Assembly: GCA_017992765.1 (NCBI GenBank)
Contig: JAGOOA010000001.1
Location: 31,961-95,960, forward strand
Reading direction: 5' to 3'
Source of the DNA: Syntrophorhabdaceae bacterium
GTDB taxonomy: Bacteria > Desulfobacterota > Syntrophorhabdia > Syntrophorhabdales > Syntrophorhabdaceae
Length of the DNA stretch: 64,000 nucleotides
The notes beneath the pieces are model-generated. The model was not told the DNA's origin and did not search any database. It saw only the letters and a list, made by a program, of their open reading frames with translations. Of the stretch, positions 55,934 to 64,000 are shown piece by piece. Every line of letters starts with the position of its first letter. Position 1 is the stretch's first letter. Made by a program: the position numbers and the translations under genes.

Positions 55934-56795
55934 CTGCATTGCCTCCCAGAATGGATTCCAGCTGCCGGACCGTCTCGTCATCCAGCGCTTTTCTCTCCAC
56001 CGCCATCTTTACGGCGATCCCGGAGAGCGTTTTATACACACCTTTATACTCTTCCCTGTCGCCCATTGACATGAGATGGGCCTCTACTGTTTTCAGGTCG
56101 CCCCTTATCACCGGTCCGGTCAGGGACATGAGCGGGCCCTTGTTCTCTATATTTTTCAGTGTTGCGCGGATGATCGGGAGGAAGGGCCCAAGGTCAATAT
56201 TGATAGAATCCATGATCTTTTCGCCCGCATAGTAGAGCGCGCAGAGCAGGTTGCAGACGAACACCGCCGAAAGGTGGTAGAGCACCTTGTCGTTGCTTCC
56301 TATCATCTGCACCCTGCAGCCGACCTTTTCACCGATAGAGGCGAGGGTCTCCAATGCGCCCTTGTCGCCTTCAATGAATATATATGTATCGGGGAGTACC
56401 GAAATGGCGCTGTCGATGTCGGGGAACGTCTGCAGCGGGTGCAGCGAGCCGAGCAGGGCGCCCTTTTCATCAAGCGGCTTCAGGATCGACGACGGATCGG
56501 CGCCGCTTGTATGAAACAATACCTTGCCGTCGAGGCTTCCCGTGCCTTCATCGATCTCTTTTACAACGTCCTTTATGATCCTGTCCTGCGTTGTGATCGC
56601 TATGACATCACAGGCGCCCACGACATCTATGTTGTTTTTGGTATATGAAACACCTTCGGCGAGATATGCTCTTGCCGTGTCAAGGGAAGCGTCCAGAACG
56701 TCGGAAACGGCGTGGACCGCAATGCCGCTCTTTTCCATCATAAACCCGATCGAAATCCCCACCTTGCCTGCGCCTATGATCCCGACTTTCATCAT
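55923..56795 (-). CDS. Rossmann-fold and DUF2520 domain protein
   Basis: 290 residues. An N-terminal dinucleotide-binding domain (MKVGIIGAGKVGISIG) resembles that of 6-phosphogluconate dehydrogenase-like proteins. The motifs HTSGADPSS and GSLHPLQTF and the helical DUF2520 region identify the family, which is distantly like ketopantoate or pyrroline-5-carboxylate reductases. An NAD(P)-linked reduction is likely; the substrate is unknown. It overlaps the AsmA-like gene before it by 4 bases and the sirtuin after it by 11. Confidence 0.85.
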   Translation of the reverse strand: MMKVGIIGAGKVGISIGFMMEKSGIAVHAVSDVLDASLDTARAYLAEGVSYTKNNIDVVGACDVIAITTQDRIIKDVVKEIDEGTGSLDGKVLFHTSGADPSSILKPLDEKGALLGSLHPLQTFPDIDSAISVLPDTYIFIEGDKGALETLASIGEKVGCRVQMIGSNDKVLYHLSAVFVCNLLCALYYAGEKIMDSINIDLGPFLPIIRATLKNIENKGPLMSLTGPVIRGDLKTVEAHLMSMGDREEYKGVYKTLSGIAVKMAVERKALDDETVRQLESILGGNADEH

Positions 56796-59700
56796 TCAAA
56801 GACCTCCACCGGTAAAAAAAGCATGTTCCTCAGTATCTCCAGCGTTTTGCTTCCCACCGTGTTCGCGAAACTCACCTGCACTACAGGATCATCTATGGGG
56901 CCGGAGACATTGCAGGCCATATAGAGGAACCCGCCGCCTTTTCTTTTAAGTATATTCCGCAAAATAGGTATCTTGTCAATTGTCCTGTCGAGGGTAATAA
57001 GGGGGGCTACCTGCAGGTTGGCGTCTATCTCTCCGGAGTTAAAGTCCAGGTTCCCCTTGCCGGTAACCACCATGGACGGGCTGTCGATAAGGAAGTTGTC
57101 GGTTTGAAAAACACCGTCAGTAACGATGAAGTTGGCGCCCATCTTCTTATAGGCAAGCCCCTCCTTCGCAAAATCGATCTTTCCTTTTAAAAGATCATAG
57201 ATATTCAATGTGCCGAAGGTCTTGGCAAGGAGATTCCATCGCTTTATCACCCCGTCCCTGCTGTACAGGGAAACGTTGCCGTCTGCCTTTGAGATCAGGG
57301 ACTTCAACGTGTTGCCTACCCCGCTTATGTTTCCGTAGATAAATGAGTTGCCGTCGATCTCTTCGTTCTTTGCGCCGAAAGTTTTCAAAAAAAGACCGCT
57401 CTTGATCCTGCTTAACCTGCCGTTGACGTACAGGTGCGGCTTGTCCCCGGACAGATCGGCTATCCCGTGTACGTCGAATTGTCCGCCGAAGATATTTGCC
57501 CTGAGCCTGGCAATGCTAAGTTTTCTATCGCTCAGCACACCGGTTATCTCCAGGTCTTCGGCCTTTATGTTTTGAGCTTCCACGGCCTTTGCCCTTACAG
57601 ATATGTCACCGTTCATCTTGGCCAAAATGCTGTCTTTGCGGATCACGGGGATCTTTCCCTCGTACTCATCCCGGAAATCGCCGGAGTGAAAATGGTCCAC
57701 ATCGACTGACAGGGAAAACTGGGGGGACTGGCGGCCCTTTACGCGAAACCTGCCCTTCCGGATCACGGTCTTGCCGCAGGCGAAGCTGTTCAAGACAATA
57801 TCAAATTCATCTCCCTTAAAATCAGAAACAAGATCAATATTTCTTAGGGGCCTCTTCAGCCCGGGCAGCCTGAGAAACCCGTTGCGGACCCTCACGTGTC
57901 CGGCCATATGGGGAAATTCTTTTAAAGGAAGGCTCAGGTCCCGTATGGACATCTTAAGCGCTATGTCGCCCCGCGCGGTCTTCTCATTAAAAAAAAAGAG
58001 GTGGGCAATCTTCGCGACATTATCGACGTTCAACGCGACATCCATAGATATCTTCCTGTTGCCTTCGATCTCCCCCTTCAGATCAAGATCAATATTGTCA
58101 AGGGTATACCGGAGATCGCGAACATGGACATCCTTCCCTTTCGCAACAACATCAAAGCGGGCTTTGTTCGGTATTCCCCTTTCCTTCTTCATATAACCGA
58201 GAAGCTCATAGTAAACATCGTCCATGCCCAGGCTGCCGCCAACATTCCAGGTGCCGTCCTCCAGGCGGAGATTCATATCAAGATCCATCAACCCCGCCGT
58301 GTCAAAGGGTATCTTTATAAAAGGCATCAGATGTTCTGTGTCCAGGCCGCCTTTTATTAAAAGATCGAGCAATCCTTTTTTCCATTTCCCCTTGATCGTT
58401 ATGCTTGTATTGCCCTTGGTTATTATGAGCGGCTCGAAGGTGATCTCATCGTCCGCAAACCTGTAGGAGCCTGACGCGGATACCGAGGCCTTTTTCCAGC
58501 GAACGTCGGCCTCTCTCAATTTTCCGGCCCCGGAGATCCTGTACCCGCTCTCTTCCTTTCCGGAGACCTCCAGCGAGCCATCGGTCGTCCCGCCCATGAA
58601 CTGAAACTCGCCGACGTCCAGGAACGACGGCATGTCCCGCAGGTTAAGGGAATATTTTCCTTTCGCGTTTATGCTCCTGTCCTTTGCCACGGTACCGCTC
58701 ACGTCGTACACCTTGCTGGTTCCTGAGGAGCCGCTCATGCCGGAGAAGCTCGTCGTCCTTTCCCCCAGCGACAAAAGGCCTTTGACCCCCTTAAAATCAA
58801 AATTTTTATACCTTACCGCTACGTCCTTGATCTCGAGCTCGGCGTTGACGGCCTTTCCCCTCGTCCATGAAAGCTTCCGGATCTTCGCGCTGCCCCCATG
58901 AATAATATCCCATATCTCGGCCCCTACAGCTTGCGGACCCACCTGCTCCTCGTACGCCTCAACGCCGAGGAAGCCCGATGAAAGATGAAATTCATTGAAA
59001 TCGTAACGCTTGAACCTTAGCGTGACCGCAAAAGGAGCATCCCTGTAAAGGACGTTTTCCGTTTCGATCTCCATCGAATTCCCCGAGATGGTCGCTGCCA
59101 GGCCTCCTTTCAGCTCCTGCACAAAAAGCGGCTTTTTCATGTACTGCCCCCCGTGCAGCTCAAAATCCTTTACCCTGAACTGCCCGTTCAACGTCAGTTT
59201 CCTGTCTCGAACAACAAAATCCCCGCTTGCGTCAGCCATGCCTTTCGGGTTGCCGTCAAAGCTCGCAAGGTTAACATTGTAAGCTTTCATCGTGCCCTTG
59301 ACGCTGAACTGTTTTGATCTATATGTCCCCTCGCCCGAAACGCTGATCCTGTCAAAATAATCGCTGGGCCCGATGTCGGCCCTGAAGGTAAAGGGCTTTC
59401 CGATGTTCATGTTCTCTATTACGATCTCGGACACAGAAAATTTGTCCTTCTCATAGGTTACTTTGCCGTTCTTCACCTCGAGCAATTCTGCCGGGAACGG
59501 CGCAAAACCCTTCCCCCCTGCTGATCCGGCAACCGTTACATCAAAATTCGAGATTGCCACAGACTTGAAATATATGCCCTGCGTTACATCCACAGAGATC
59601 TTCCAATCTCTGATGCTCCCCTCTATGCCTCCCTTGATATGAATATTCTGAAGATAAAGATTGATAATGCCCTTCTCGTACCCGAGCCGCGCCTCAGCTA

Positions 59701-59830
59701 CATGGGCCGATCCGTTCAGGACCTTTCCCAGCGCGTAAGCGCTCAGCAAAGGCAGGTTGTACCTGATGAGCAGAAAGAAAAGGACGCACAGAAAAATAAG
59801 TGCGGAAATTATATAGGCGGCTTTTCTCAT
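56792..59830 (-). CDS. AsmA-like envelope protein
   Basis: 1012 residues. An N-terminal membrane helix (about 5-25) anchors a long, beta-rich periplasmic body, ending with an AsmA_2-type region (KADGNVSLYSRDGVIKR, LDFNSGEIDANLQVAPL, VSGPIDDPVVQVSFA). Proteins of this group (AsmA, TamB, YhdP) form groove-like bridges for phospholipid movement to the outer membrane. That is the likely role here. It overlaps the neighbouring genes on both sides by 4 bases, showing a tight operon. Confidence 0.85.
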   Translation of the reverse strand: MRKAAYIISALIFLCVLFFLLIRYNLPLLSAYALGKVLNGSAHVAEARLGYEKGIINLYLQNIHIKGGIEGSIRDWKISVDVTQGIYFKSVAISNFDVTVAGSAGGKGFAPFPAELLEVKNGKVTYEKDKFSVSEIVIENMNIGKPFTFRADIGPSDYFDRISVSGEGTYRSKQFSVKGTMKAYNVNLASFDGNPKGMADASGDFVVRDRKLTLNGQFRVKDFELHGGQYMKKPLFVQELKGGLAATISGNSMEIETENVLYRDAPFAVTLRFKRYDFNEFHLSSGFLGVEAYEEQVGPQAVGAEIWDIIHGGSAKIRKLSWTRGKAVNAELEIKDVAVRYKNFDFKGVKGLLSLGERTTSFSGMSGSSGTSKVYDVSGTVAKDRSINAKGKYSLNLRDMPSFLDVGEFQFMGGTTDGSLEVSGKEESGYRISGAGKLREADVRWKKASVSASGSYRFADDEITFEPLIITKGNTSITIKGKWKKGLLDLLIKGGLDTEHLMPFIKIPFDTAGLMDLDMNLRLEDGTWNVGGSLGMDDVYYELLGYMKKERGIPNKARFDVVAKGKDVHVRDLRYTLDNIDLDLKGEIEGNRKISMDVALNVDNVAKIAHLFFFNEKTARGDIALKMSIRDLSLPLKEFPHMAGHVRVRNGFLRLPGLKRPLRNIDLVSDFKGDEFDIVLNSFACGKTVIRKGRFRVKGRQSPQFSLSVDVDHFHSGDFRDEYEGKIPVIRKDSILAKMNGDISVRAKAVEAQNIKAEDLEITGVLSDRKLSIARLRANIFGGQFDVHGIADLSGDKPHLYVNGRLSRIKSGLFLKTFGAKNEEIDGNSFIYGNISGVGNTLKSLISKADGNVSLYSRDGVIKRWNLLAKTFGTLNIYDLLKGKIDFAKEGLAYKKMGANFIVTDGVFQTDNFLIDSPSMVVTGKGNLDFNSGEIDANLQVAPLITLDRTIDKIPILRNILKRKGGGFLYMACNVSGPIDDPVVQVSFANTVGSKTLEILRNMLFLPVEVFE

Positions 59831-60522
59831 GAAGGAGTCCGTGCGAGGGCAAAGAACCTGACCTCCCCCGCATGAGACCGCAGTAGCGCCACCGCTGCTT
59901 CATGGGCGGTATATCCCGTAGTGAAGAGGTCGTCAACGAGCAGCACCCTTTTCCCCTTGACCCTGCCTTTGTCCTTTACGGCAAAAACCCCCCTGACATT
60001 CCTTTTGCGCTCTTCTCTGGTAAGGGAGTACTGGTCCTGTGTGTTTTTTTGCTTCAACAGGACGCTGTGCCCTATTTCTTTGCCCGTTATTTTAGCTATC
60101 TCTTCTGCGATGATAAAGGACTGGTTGAATCCCCTCTCTTTTAATCTTTTCTCGGTGACAGGGATCGGAACAAGGCAATCAAATGTTTCGGCAAAGGAGA
60201 GGATCTTCTCTTTTGATAAAGATACCAGGCGCCGGCCGATATCTTTCCTGCCGCTGAACTTAAAGGCATGCATGGCGTTCCTCAGCCTTCCTTCGAAATA
60301 AAAACCATAATGGCCTTTCTGAAATCCCCTGTCTTCTTCAAGGCACGCGCCGCAGACAATGCTCTTGCCGACCCATCTGCCGCAGATCGGGCACGACGAT
60401 GCCTCATCAACAACCCGGAACGACCCAATGCAGTCCCTGCAAATGGCGCTGCCGCGCTCGCCGCATCCCCCGCAGCGCAAAGGGTAGAAAATGTCCAATA
60501 CAGTTTTTAAGAGGTCATGCAC
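59827..60522 (-). CDS. ComF-family phosphoribosyltransferase-like protein
   Basis: 231 residues. N-terminal zinc-finger cysteines (CGGCGERG, CRDC, CPICGR, CGAC) precede a phosphoribosyltransferase fold with the PRPP motif VLLVDDLFTTGYTAHEA near 195. ComF proteins are linked to DNA uptake in competent bacteria and to recombination, though their precise activity is uncertain. The gene overlaps the AsmA-like gene by 4 bases. No other competence gene is seen. Confidence 0.9.
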   Translation of the reverse strand: MHDLLKTVLDIFYPLRCGGCGERGSAICRDCIGSFRVVDEASSCPICGRWVGKSIVCGACLEEDRGFQKGHYGFYFEGRLRNAMHAFKFSGRKDIGRRLVSLSKEKILSFAETFDCLVPIPVTEKRLKERGFNQSFIIAEEIAKITGKEIGHSVLLKQKNTQDQYSLTREERKRNVRGVFAVKDKGRVKGKRVLLVDDLFTTGYTAHEAAVALLRSHAGEVRFFALARTPS

Positions 60523-60538
60523 AGGTCGTCATCGATCA

Positions 60539-61906
60539 TCAATATCCCGCCCGCGTCCAGTCTTCCCGTTCGTAGAGCGTTCTCAACTCTTCAGAGTCCG
60601 TATGCATAAACTCTTCTTTTTTTACATTGATCGTGTTCCAGCTATAGCAGCTTTCACAGAAGTCCGCCCACTCTTCCTTTATCGCCTGGCATTTTGTACA
60701 GACGAAAGGTATGTAGGCCTGTTCTATCGGGAAGGCGCTCCTGAACTCTTCCACCGCGTTTTCCATCTCTCCCCTGTGTATGTATGCCTCGGCCATGGCC
60801 CTGTGCAGCCCTTTAAAATCCTCTCCCTCGGCGATCAATGAATCAAGGGTATCAATTGCCTCATCGATCATCTCGAGCCTAAGGCACAGCCTCGCATAGA
60901 GGAAGGATGTAAGGTGGTTTTTTGGCGATATGTCGAGGATCCTCGTGTAGATCTTCAATATAACCTCCGGGGTTCCCCGGTCAATATAGAGGTCTTCCAT
61001 CTTGAGGAGAAAGATGATATGGCCCGTCTTTGAATATCCCCTGCCGTAGACCCTGCCGGCCTCGTTCAGCTTATCTTTTCTTTTATATACCTCGGCAAGG
61101 AGGATGTATGCGGGAATAAATCTCTTGTCGTCGCCGATGATGTCCTTAAGCTCGTCGATGACCTTATCTTCATTCGCCTCAAACTTCTTATGATACAGAT
61201 CATAGATCCGCTCATACCGTATCCCTACAAACCTCCTTTTCTCCTCCTCGGTCTTGATAAATTTTCCTATCCTCTTCTCCAACTCATATGCCTCATCCCA
61301 GTCTTTCTTCCATATATAAAAATCCCGCAGCATCGCCAGGGCTTCCATGTTTGATTCGTTCAGGCTCAGGACATCCTTGAGGACGGCCTCTGTCTTTTGA
61401 AAATCCTTCGTTGACCGGAATACTTCCACCTTTTTCAGCAAGACAGCCTCCCTCTTGCCAAGGTTCTTTTCGGCTTCGTTAAGGGTTTCCAGGGCTTTCC
61501 CGTACTCCTCCATGGAGGTATACATATCTGCGAGCACAATGGAGGGCTCCTCTATGTCGGGAAACCTGCGGATGATTCGCTCAAGGCTCTCGATCGCCTT
61601 TTCCCTGTCCCCCTTCAGGTCATAGGATTTCGCCTTTTCGAAGACCTCCCTGAACTCTTCGGTCTTCTTCTCTTTTCTCCCTGTCCTCCAGCTTATAACA
61701 GCATTTTTCATGTCGTAGAAAAAGCTTACGATGATGGAAAAGATGACCCCGAGGACGAAGGCAACAACAACAAAGTCGGCCGCAGACATCTCGAAAAATC
61801 TTCCGCCTCCGTAATAAAGCTTAACGTTCTCCGAATTTAAATTCGAAATATAGAGATAAAAAAGGAGGAAGATGAAAAAGAGGAAGAAAAAAACCTTATA
61901 TCTCAT
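60539..61906 (-). CDS. LapA-LapB-like fusion, TPR protein with rubredoxin-like zinc ribbon
   Basis: 455 residues. Two N-terminal membrane helices (about 4-22 and 43-66) around an SENVKLYYGGG hairpin match the LapA domain. About nine TPR-like repeats follow (about 85-400). The protein closes with a rubredoxin-like site, CTKCQ and CESC (about 405-430), as in LapB/YciM. In E. coli lapA and lapB are separate genes controlling LPS synthesis with the protease FtsH. Here they appear fused. Stop and start spacing place it in the comF/asmA-like operon. Confidence 0.82.
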   Translation of the reverse strand: MRYKVFFFLFFIFLLFYLYISNLNSENVKLYYGGGRFFEMSAADFVVVAFVLGVIFSIIVSFFYDMKNAVISWRTGRKEKKTEEFREVFEKAKSYDLKGDREKAIESLERIIRRFPDIEEPSIVLADMYTSMEEYGKALETLNEAEKNLGKREAVLLKKVEVFRSTKDFQKTEAVLKDVLSLNESNMEALAMLRDFYIWKKDWDEAYELEKRIGKFIKTEEEKRRFVGIRYERIYDLYHKKFEANEDKVIDELKDIIGDDKRFIPAYILLAEVYKRKDKLNEAGRVYGRGYSKTGHIIFLLKMEDLYIDRGTPEVILKIYTRILDISPKNHLTSFLYARLCLRLEMIDEAIDTLDSLIAEGEDFKGLHRAMAEAYIHRGEMENAVEEFRSAFPIEQAYIPFVCTKCQAIKEEWADFCESCYSWNTINVKKEEFMHTDSEELRTLYEREDWTRAGY

Positions 61907-61910
61907 TCTG

Positions 61911-62264
61911 TTAGATTCCCTTCTCTTCCATTAATCGCTTACATGTAATACAATACCGTGCGACGGGGTTTGCTTCAAGTCTTTTTTCGCTGATCTTTTC
62001 TTCACATTCTTCACAAATACCATAGGTCCCTTTTACTATCTTATCGAGGGAGCTGTCGATATCCTTCAACAGCTTCAGGTCGTTATCGCTGATGCTCATC
62101 AGTATATCCGCATTATAAGAGTTGCTTGCCGCATCGGCCATATCCTGGATGCCATCTGTGCCAAGGCTGTAGGAATCTTCCTTCAGCTTTTTCGCCTTGC
62201 TCAGTATGGCCTCTCTCATCTTCAGCAGCCTCTTCTTGTAATGCTCACGTTCTTGTTTTTTCAT
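61911..62264 (-). CDS. DksA/TraR-family zinc-finger regulator
   Basis: 117 residues. An N-terminal coiled coil (about 1-75) is followed by a four-cysteine zinc finger, CEEC and CITC (about 84-108). These proteins enter the RNA polymerase secondary channel and alter promoter kinetics, often with ppGpp. The DxxDxA tip is only partly matched (DMADAA), so activity like DksA itself is plausible but unproved. The start overlaps the rsfS stop by 20 bases. Confidence 0.88.
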   Translation of the reverse strand: MKKQEREHYKKRLLKMREAILSKAKKLKEDSYSLGTDGIQDMADAASNSYNADILMSISDNDLKLLKDIDSSLDKIVKGTYGICEECEEKISEKRLEANPVARYCITCKRLMEEKGI

Positions 62265-62631
62265 TCTCCACCTCTAACTCCTTATTTTCTTTGTTTAATC
62301 TATATCTCTCCGCCTCGATCCACAGACTTTCGAGATCGTACAGCTCGCGGAGGTTCTCGAGAAATACATGGACGATAACGCTCTGATAATCGATCACCGC
62401 CCAGCGCCCCTCGTAATACCCCTCAATCGTATTGGGCCTTATGCCCTCCTCTTTCATACCCTTCGTCACGGAATCCACAACGGTCTTTATGTGCCGTTCG
62501 CTTGTTCCGCTTGCCAGGACAAAGTAATCCGTAATATCGGTAAGCCCGCCGAGTTTGAGGATCAGGATATCTTTTCCTTTTTTTTCATCTGCAAGCCTGG
62601 CGCATGCGGTCGCTTTGTCAATGGTTTCCAA
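62245..62631 (-). CDS. rsfS: Ribosomal silencing factor RsfS
   Basis: 128 residues from TTG 62631, one base after the nadD stop. The RsfS fold shows KGKDILILKLGGLTDITDYFVLASGTS and YYEGRWAVIDYQSVIVHVF, matching the family (binds L14 and blocks 30S joining when nutrients are low). A second TTG 42 bases further upstream would add 14 residues overlapping nadD. The nadD-rsfS pairing is common in many bacteria. The C-terminal 20 residues are charged and variable. Confidence 0.92.
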   Translation of the reverse strand: METIDKATACARLADEKKGKDILILKLGGLTDITDYFVLASGTSERHIKTVVDSVTKGMKEEGIRPNTIEGYYEGRWAVIDYQSVIVHVFLENLRELYDLESLWIEAERYRLNKENKELEVENEKTRT

Positions 62632-62632
62632 A

Positions 62633-63268
62633 TTATGCCCTATATAACCTCTTTTGATAAATATACCTCTCAACCGAACCGGGAACGAGGTATCTTACTG
62701 ACCTTCCGCTTTTCAGCAGCTTCTTTATCTTTGTTGAAGAGATATCAAGCTGCGTTATCTCGTGAAGATATATTCTCCTGCCGGAGGCATGCTCGAGGGT
62801 AGCCTCATCAAGGACCTTCACCTCGCCCCGCACATCATCAGGCAGCACGTCAAAAAGGGGGGATTGTGTATGGGCCGGCCTCGTCATGACAATGAAATTC
62901 GCGTGGGAGAATAATTCCCTGTAGGCATGCCATGTATGTATATCAGAAAAGGCGTCGATGCCGATCAGGAAATATACCTCCCCGAACCGTTTCTCGAAAA
63001 CCTTCAGCGTATCGAGCGTATAGGAGATCCCTCCCCTTTGGATCTCGATCTCCGATGTCCGGAAAAACCTGTTGCCCCTCGTTCCGGCCTTCAGCATGTA
63101 AAGCCTGTCATCGGCGCCGGTGATCCTGCAGTTTCTTTTATGGGGGGGCACAAAGACAGGGACAAAAACGATCCTTTCAAGGGAAAATGCTTCGCGGATC
63201 TCCTCCGCGACCCTCAGGTGGCCGATGTGGACAGGATCAAATGTCCCCCCGAAAATGCCGATCTTCAT
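62633..63268 (-). CDS. nadD: Nicotinate-nucleotide adenylyltransferase
   Basis: 211 residues. It joins ATP and nicotinate mononucleotide in NAD synthesis. The nucleotidyltransferase motif GIFGGTFDPVHIGHL opens the protein, and LDISSTKIKKLL is the ISSTxIR-type signature near the end. ATG 63268 shares its A with the proA stop codon (TGATG), so translation is coupled; an in-frame GTG one codon earlier is less likely. Confidence 0.96.
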   Translation of the reverse strand: MKIGIFGGTFDPVHIGHLRVAEEIREAFSLERIVFVPVFVPPHKRNCRITGADDRLYMLKAGTRGNRFFRTSEIEIQRGGISYTLDTLKVFEKRFGEVYFLIGIDAFSDIHTWHAYRELFSHANFIVMTRPAHTQSPLFDVLPDDVRGEVKVLDEATLEHASGRRIYLHEITQLDISSTKIKKLLKSGRSVRYLVPGSVERYIYQKRLYRA

Positions 63269-64000
63269 CACGTCCTCAATTGTCCGTCGCCGAATGCGAT
63301 AAATTTTGTCACTGTCAGCTCTTCAAGGCCCATGGGGCCGAAGGCATGAAGCCTCGTGGTGCTGATCCCCATCTCTGCCCCGAGGCCGAGCTGGTACCCA
63401 TCGTTGAGCCTCGTTGATGCATTCACCAGCGTTAATGATGAGTTCACCTCACGGACGAACCTCCACGCATTATCATAATTTGCCGTAATAATTGCATCGG
63501 TGTGGCCGGAGCCATACTGCCTTATATGGGCGATCGCCTCGTCGATGTCCTTTACTATCCGTATAGAAAGTATCAGGTCGAGATATTCTTCATACCAGTC
63601 CGCCTCATTGGCCTTCCCGACCGCCTTCAGTATCCTCGACGTTTTTTCGCAGCCACGCAGAAGGACCCCCTGTTCCCTGAAGATCTTTTCCATACCGGGA
63701 AGGAATGCCTTCGCAACCGCCTCGTGCACAAGGAGCGTCTCCATGGCATTGCATGTCGCAGGCTTCTGCGCCTTTGCGTTCAGGCAGATCGCATGGGCCA
63801 TCTCCATCGGCGCCGACTCGTCGACAAATATGTGGCATACCCCCTTGTAGTGTTTGAGCACGGGGATCCTCGACTGTTCCACGATGCTCCTTATAAGAGC
63901 CTCGCCGCCCCTCGGTATGATGAGGTCTATGCAGTCGTCCATCGTCAGAAGCTCATATATGTATGACCTGTCGGCGGTATCTATGAACTGGGCCACATCA
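63268..64000 (-). CDS. proA: Gamma-glutamyl phosphate reductase, 5' end beyond window
   Basis: The visible 243 codons are the C-terminal part of ProA, the aldehyde-dehydrogenase-fold enzyme that reduces gamma-glutamyl phosphate in proline synthesis. The catalytic cysteine lies in [47 protein letters not shown] is the family hallmark region. The gene continues off the right edge of the window and heads the nadD-rsfS-dksA-like unit. Confidence 0.95.
   Translation of the reverse strand, partial: DVAQFIDTADRSYIYELLTMDDCIDLIIPRGGEALIRSIVEQSRIPVLKHYKGVCHIFVDESAPMEMAHAICLNAKAQKPATCNAMETLLVHEAVAKAFLPGMEKIFREQGVLLRGCEKTSRILKAVGKANEADWYEEYLDLILSIRIVKDIDEAIAHIRQYGSGHTDAIITANYDNAWRFVREVNSSLTLVNASTRLNDGYQLGLGAEMGISTTRLHAFGPMGLEELTVTKFIAFGDGQLRT

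Overview
The window reads as chromosome from a Gram-negative, probably anaerobic bacterium. The evidence is an OmpH/Skp chaperone, an AsmA-like envelope protein, a LapA/LapB-type protein, several ferredoxin-type redox proteins and the AmmeMemoRadiSam genes. The gene mix resembles Desulfobacterota of the Syntrophia/Syntrophorhabdia type, or Nitrospirota; this is inference from gene content, not a database match. No phage, IS element or CRISPR array was seen.

Layout. 0.2-6.2 kb: threonine synthase, DnaK and Lon, ending at a clear terminator. 6.3-10.4 kb: a signalling operon of CHASE2-Ser/Thr kinase, PP2C phosphatase and FHA protein. 10.5-15.9 kb: two unknown overlapping genes, a DsbA-like protein, a CoA-binding protein, tRNA-Arg(CCG), a CHASE2 adenylate cyclase and OmpH. 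16.0-26.5 kb (minus): a giant 2909-residue secreted FecR-repeat protein and a TPR plus beta-barrel outer-membrane protein that resembles Slam translocons. 26.6-35.1 kb: a class II phosphodiesterase-like hydrolase, FmdB-like and small SH3-like proteins, carB, carA, a QueG-like protein and mnmG. 35.4-41.7 kb: a lone EF-Tu domain-2 protein, a PhoU-like protein, a CCA-transferase-like enzyme, DUF763, DUF362 and a NapH-NapG-like fused ferredoxin. 41.8-51.7 kb: a six-PAS hybrid kinase, a membrane spermidine-synthase-like protein, the AmmeMemoRadiSam radical SAM enzyme, a Memo-AMMECR1 fusion and an M29 aminopeptidase. 51.8-64.0 kb: a CMD-family protein, cysteine synthase, an HybA-like/cytochrome b/29-residue membrane protein operon, and a long minus-strand operon proA-nadD-rsfS-dksA-like-lapAB fusion-comF-asmA-like-DUF2520-sirtuin, mostly with overlapping or touching genes.

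Most striking non-coding signal. Nearly every longer intergenic gap holds degenerate tandem arrays with a strict 7-bp period. There are several unrelated heptamer families (CGTAAGG, CGATATA, CTGTCAG, GTAAAAG, CTCTCCG, ATGAGCC, CGTCCCT). Many are arranged as an array followed by its inverted complement, so they can fold into hairpins. Two arrays lie inside coding sequence, in carA and at the start of the Memo-AMMECR1 gene.

Most interesting systems. First, the giant secreted protein with its adjacent Slam-like barrel. Second, an AmmeMemoRadiSam pair in which both proteins carry export-type N-termini. Third, kinase and cyclase sensors that share the CHASE2 input domain. Several genes also have a promoter -10 box only about 9-15 bases before the start codon and no ribosome-binding site, which suggests leaderless mRNAs.
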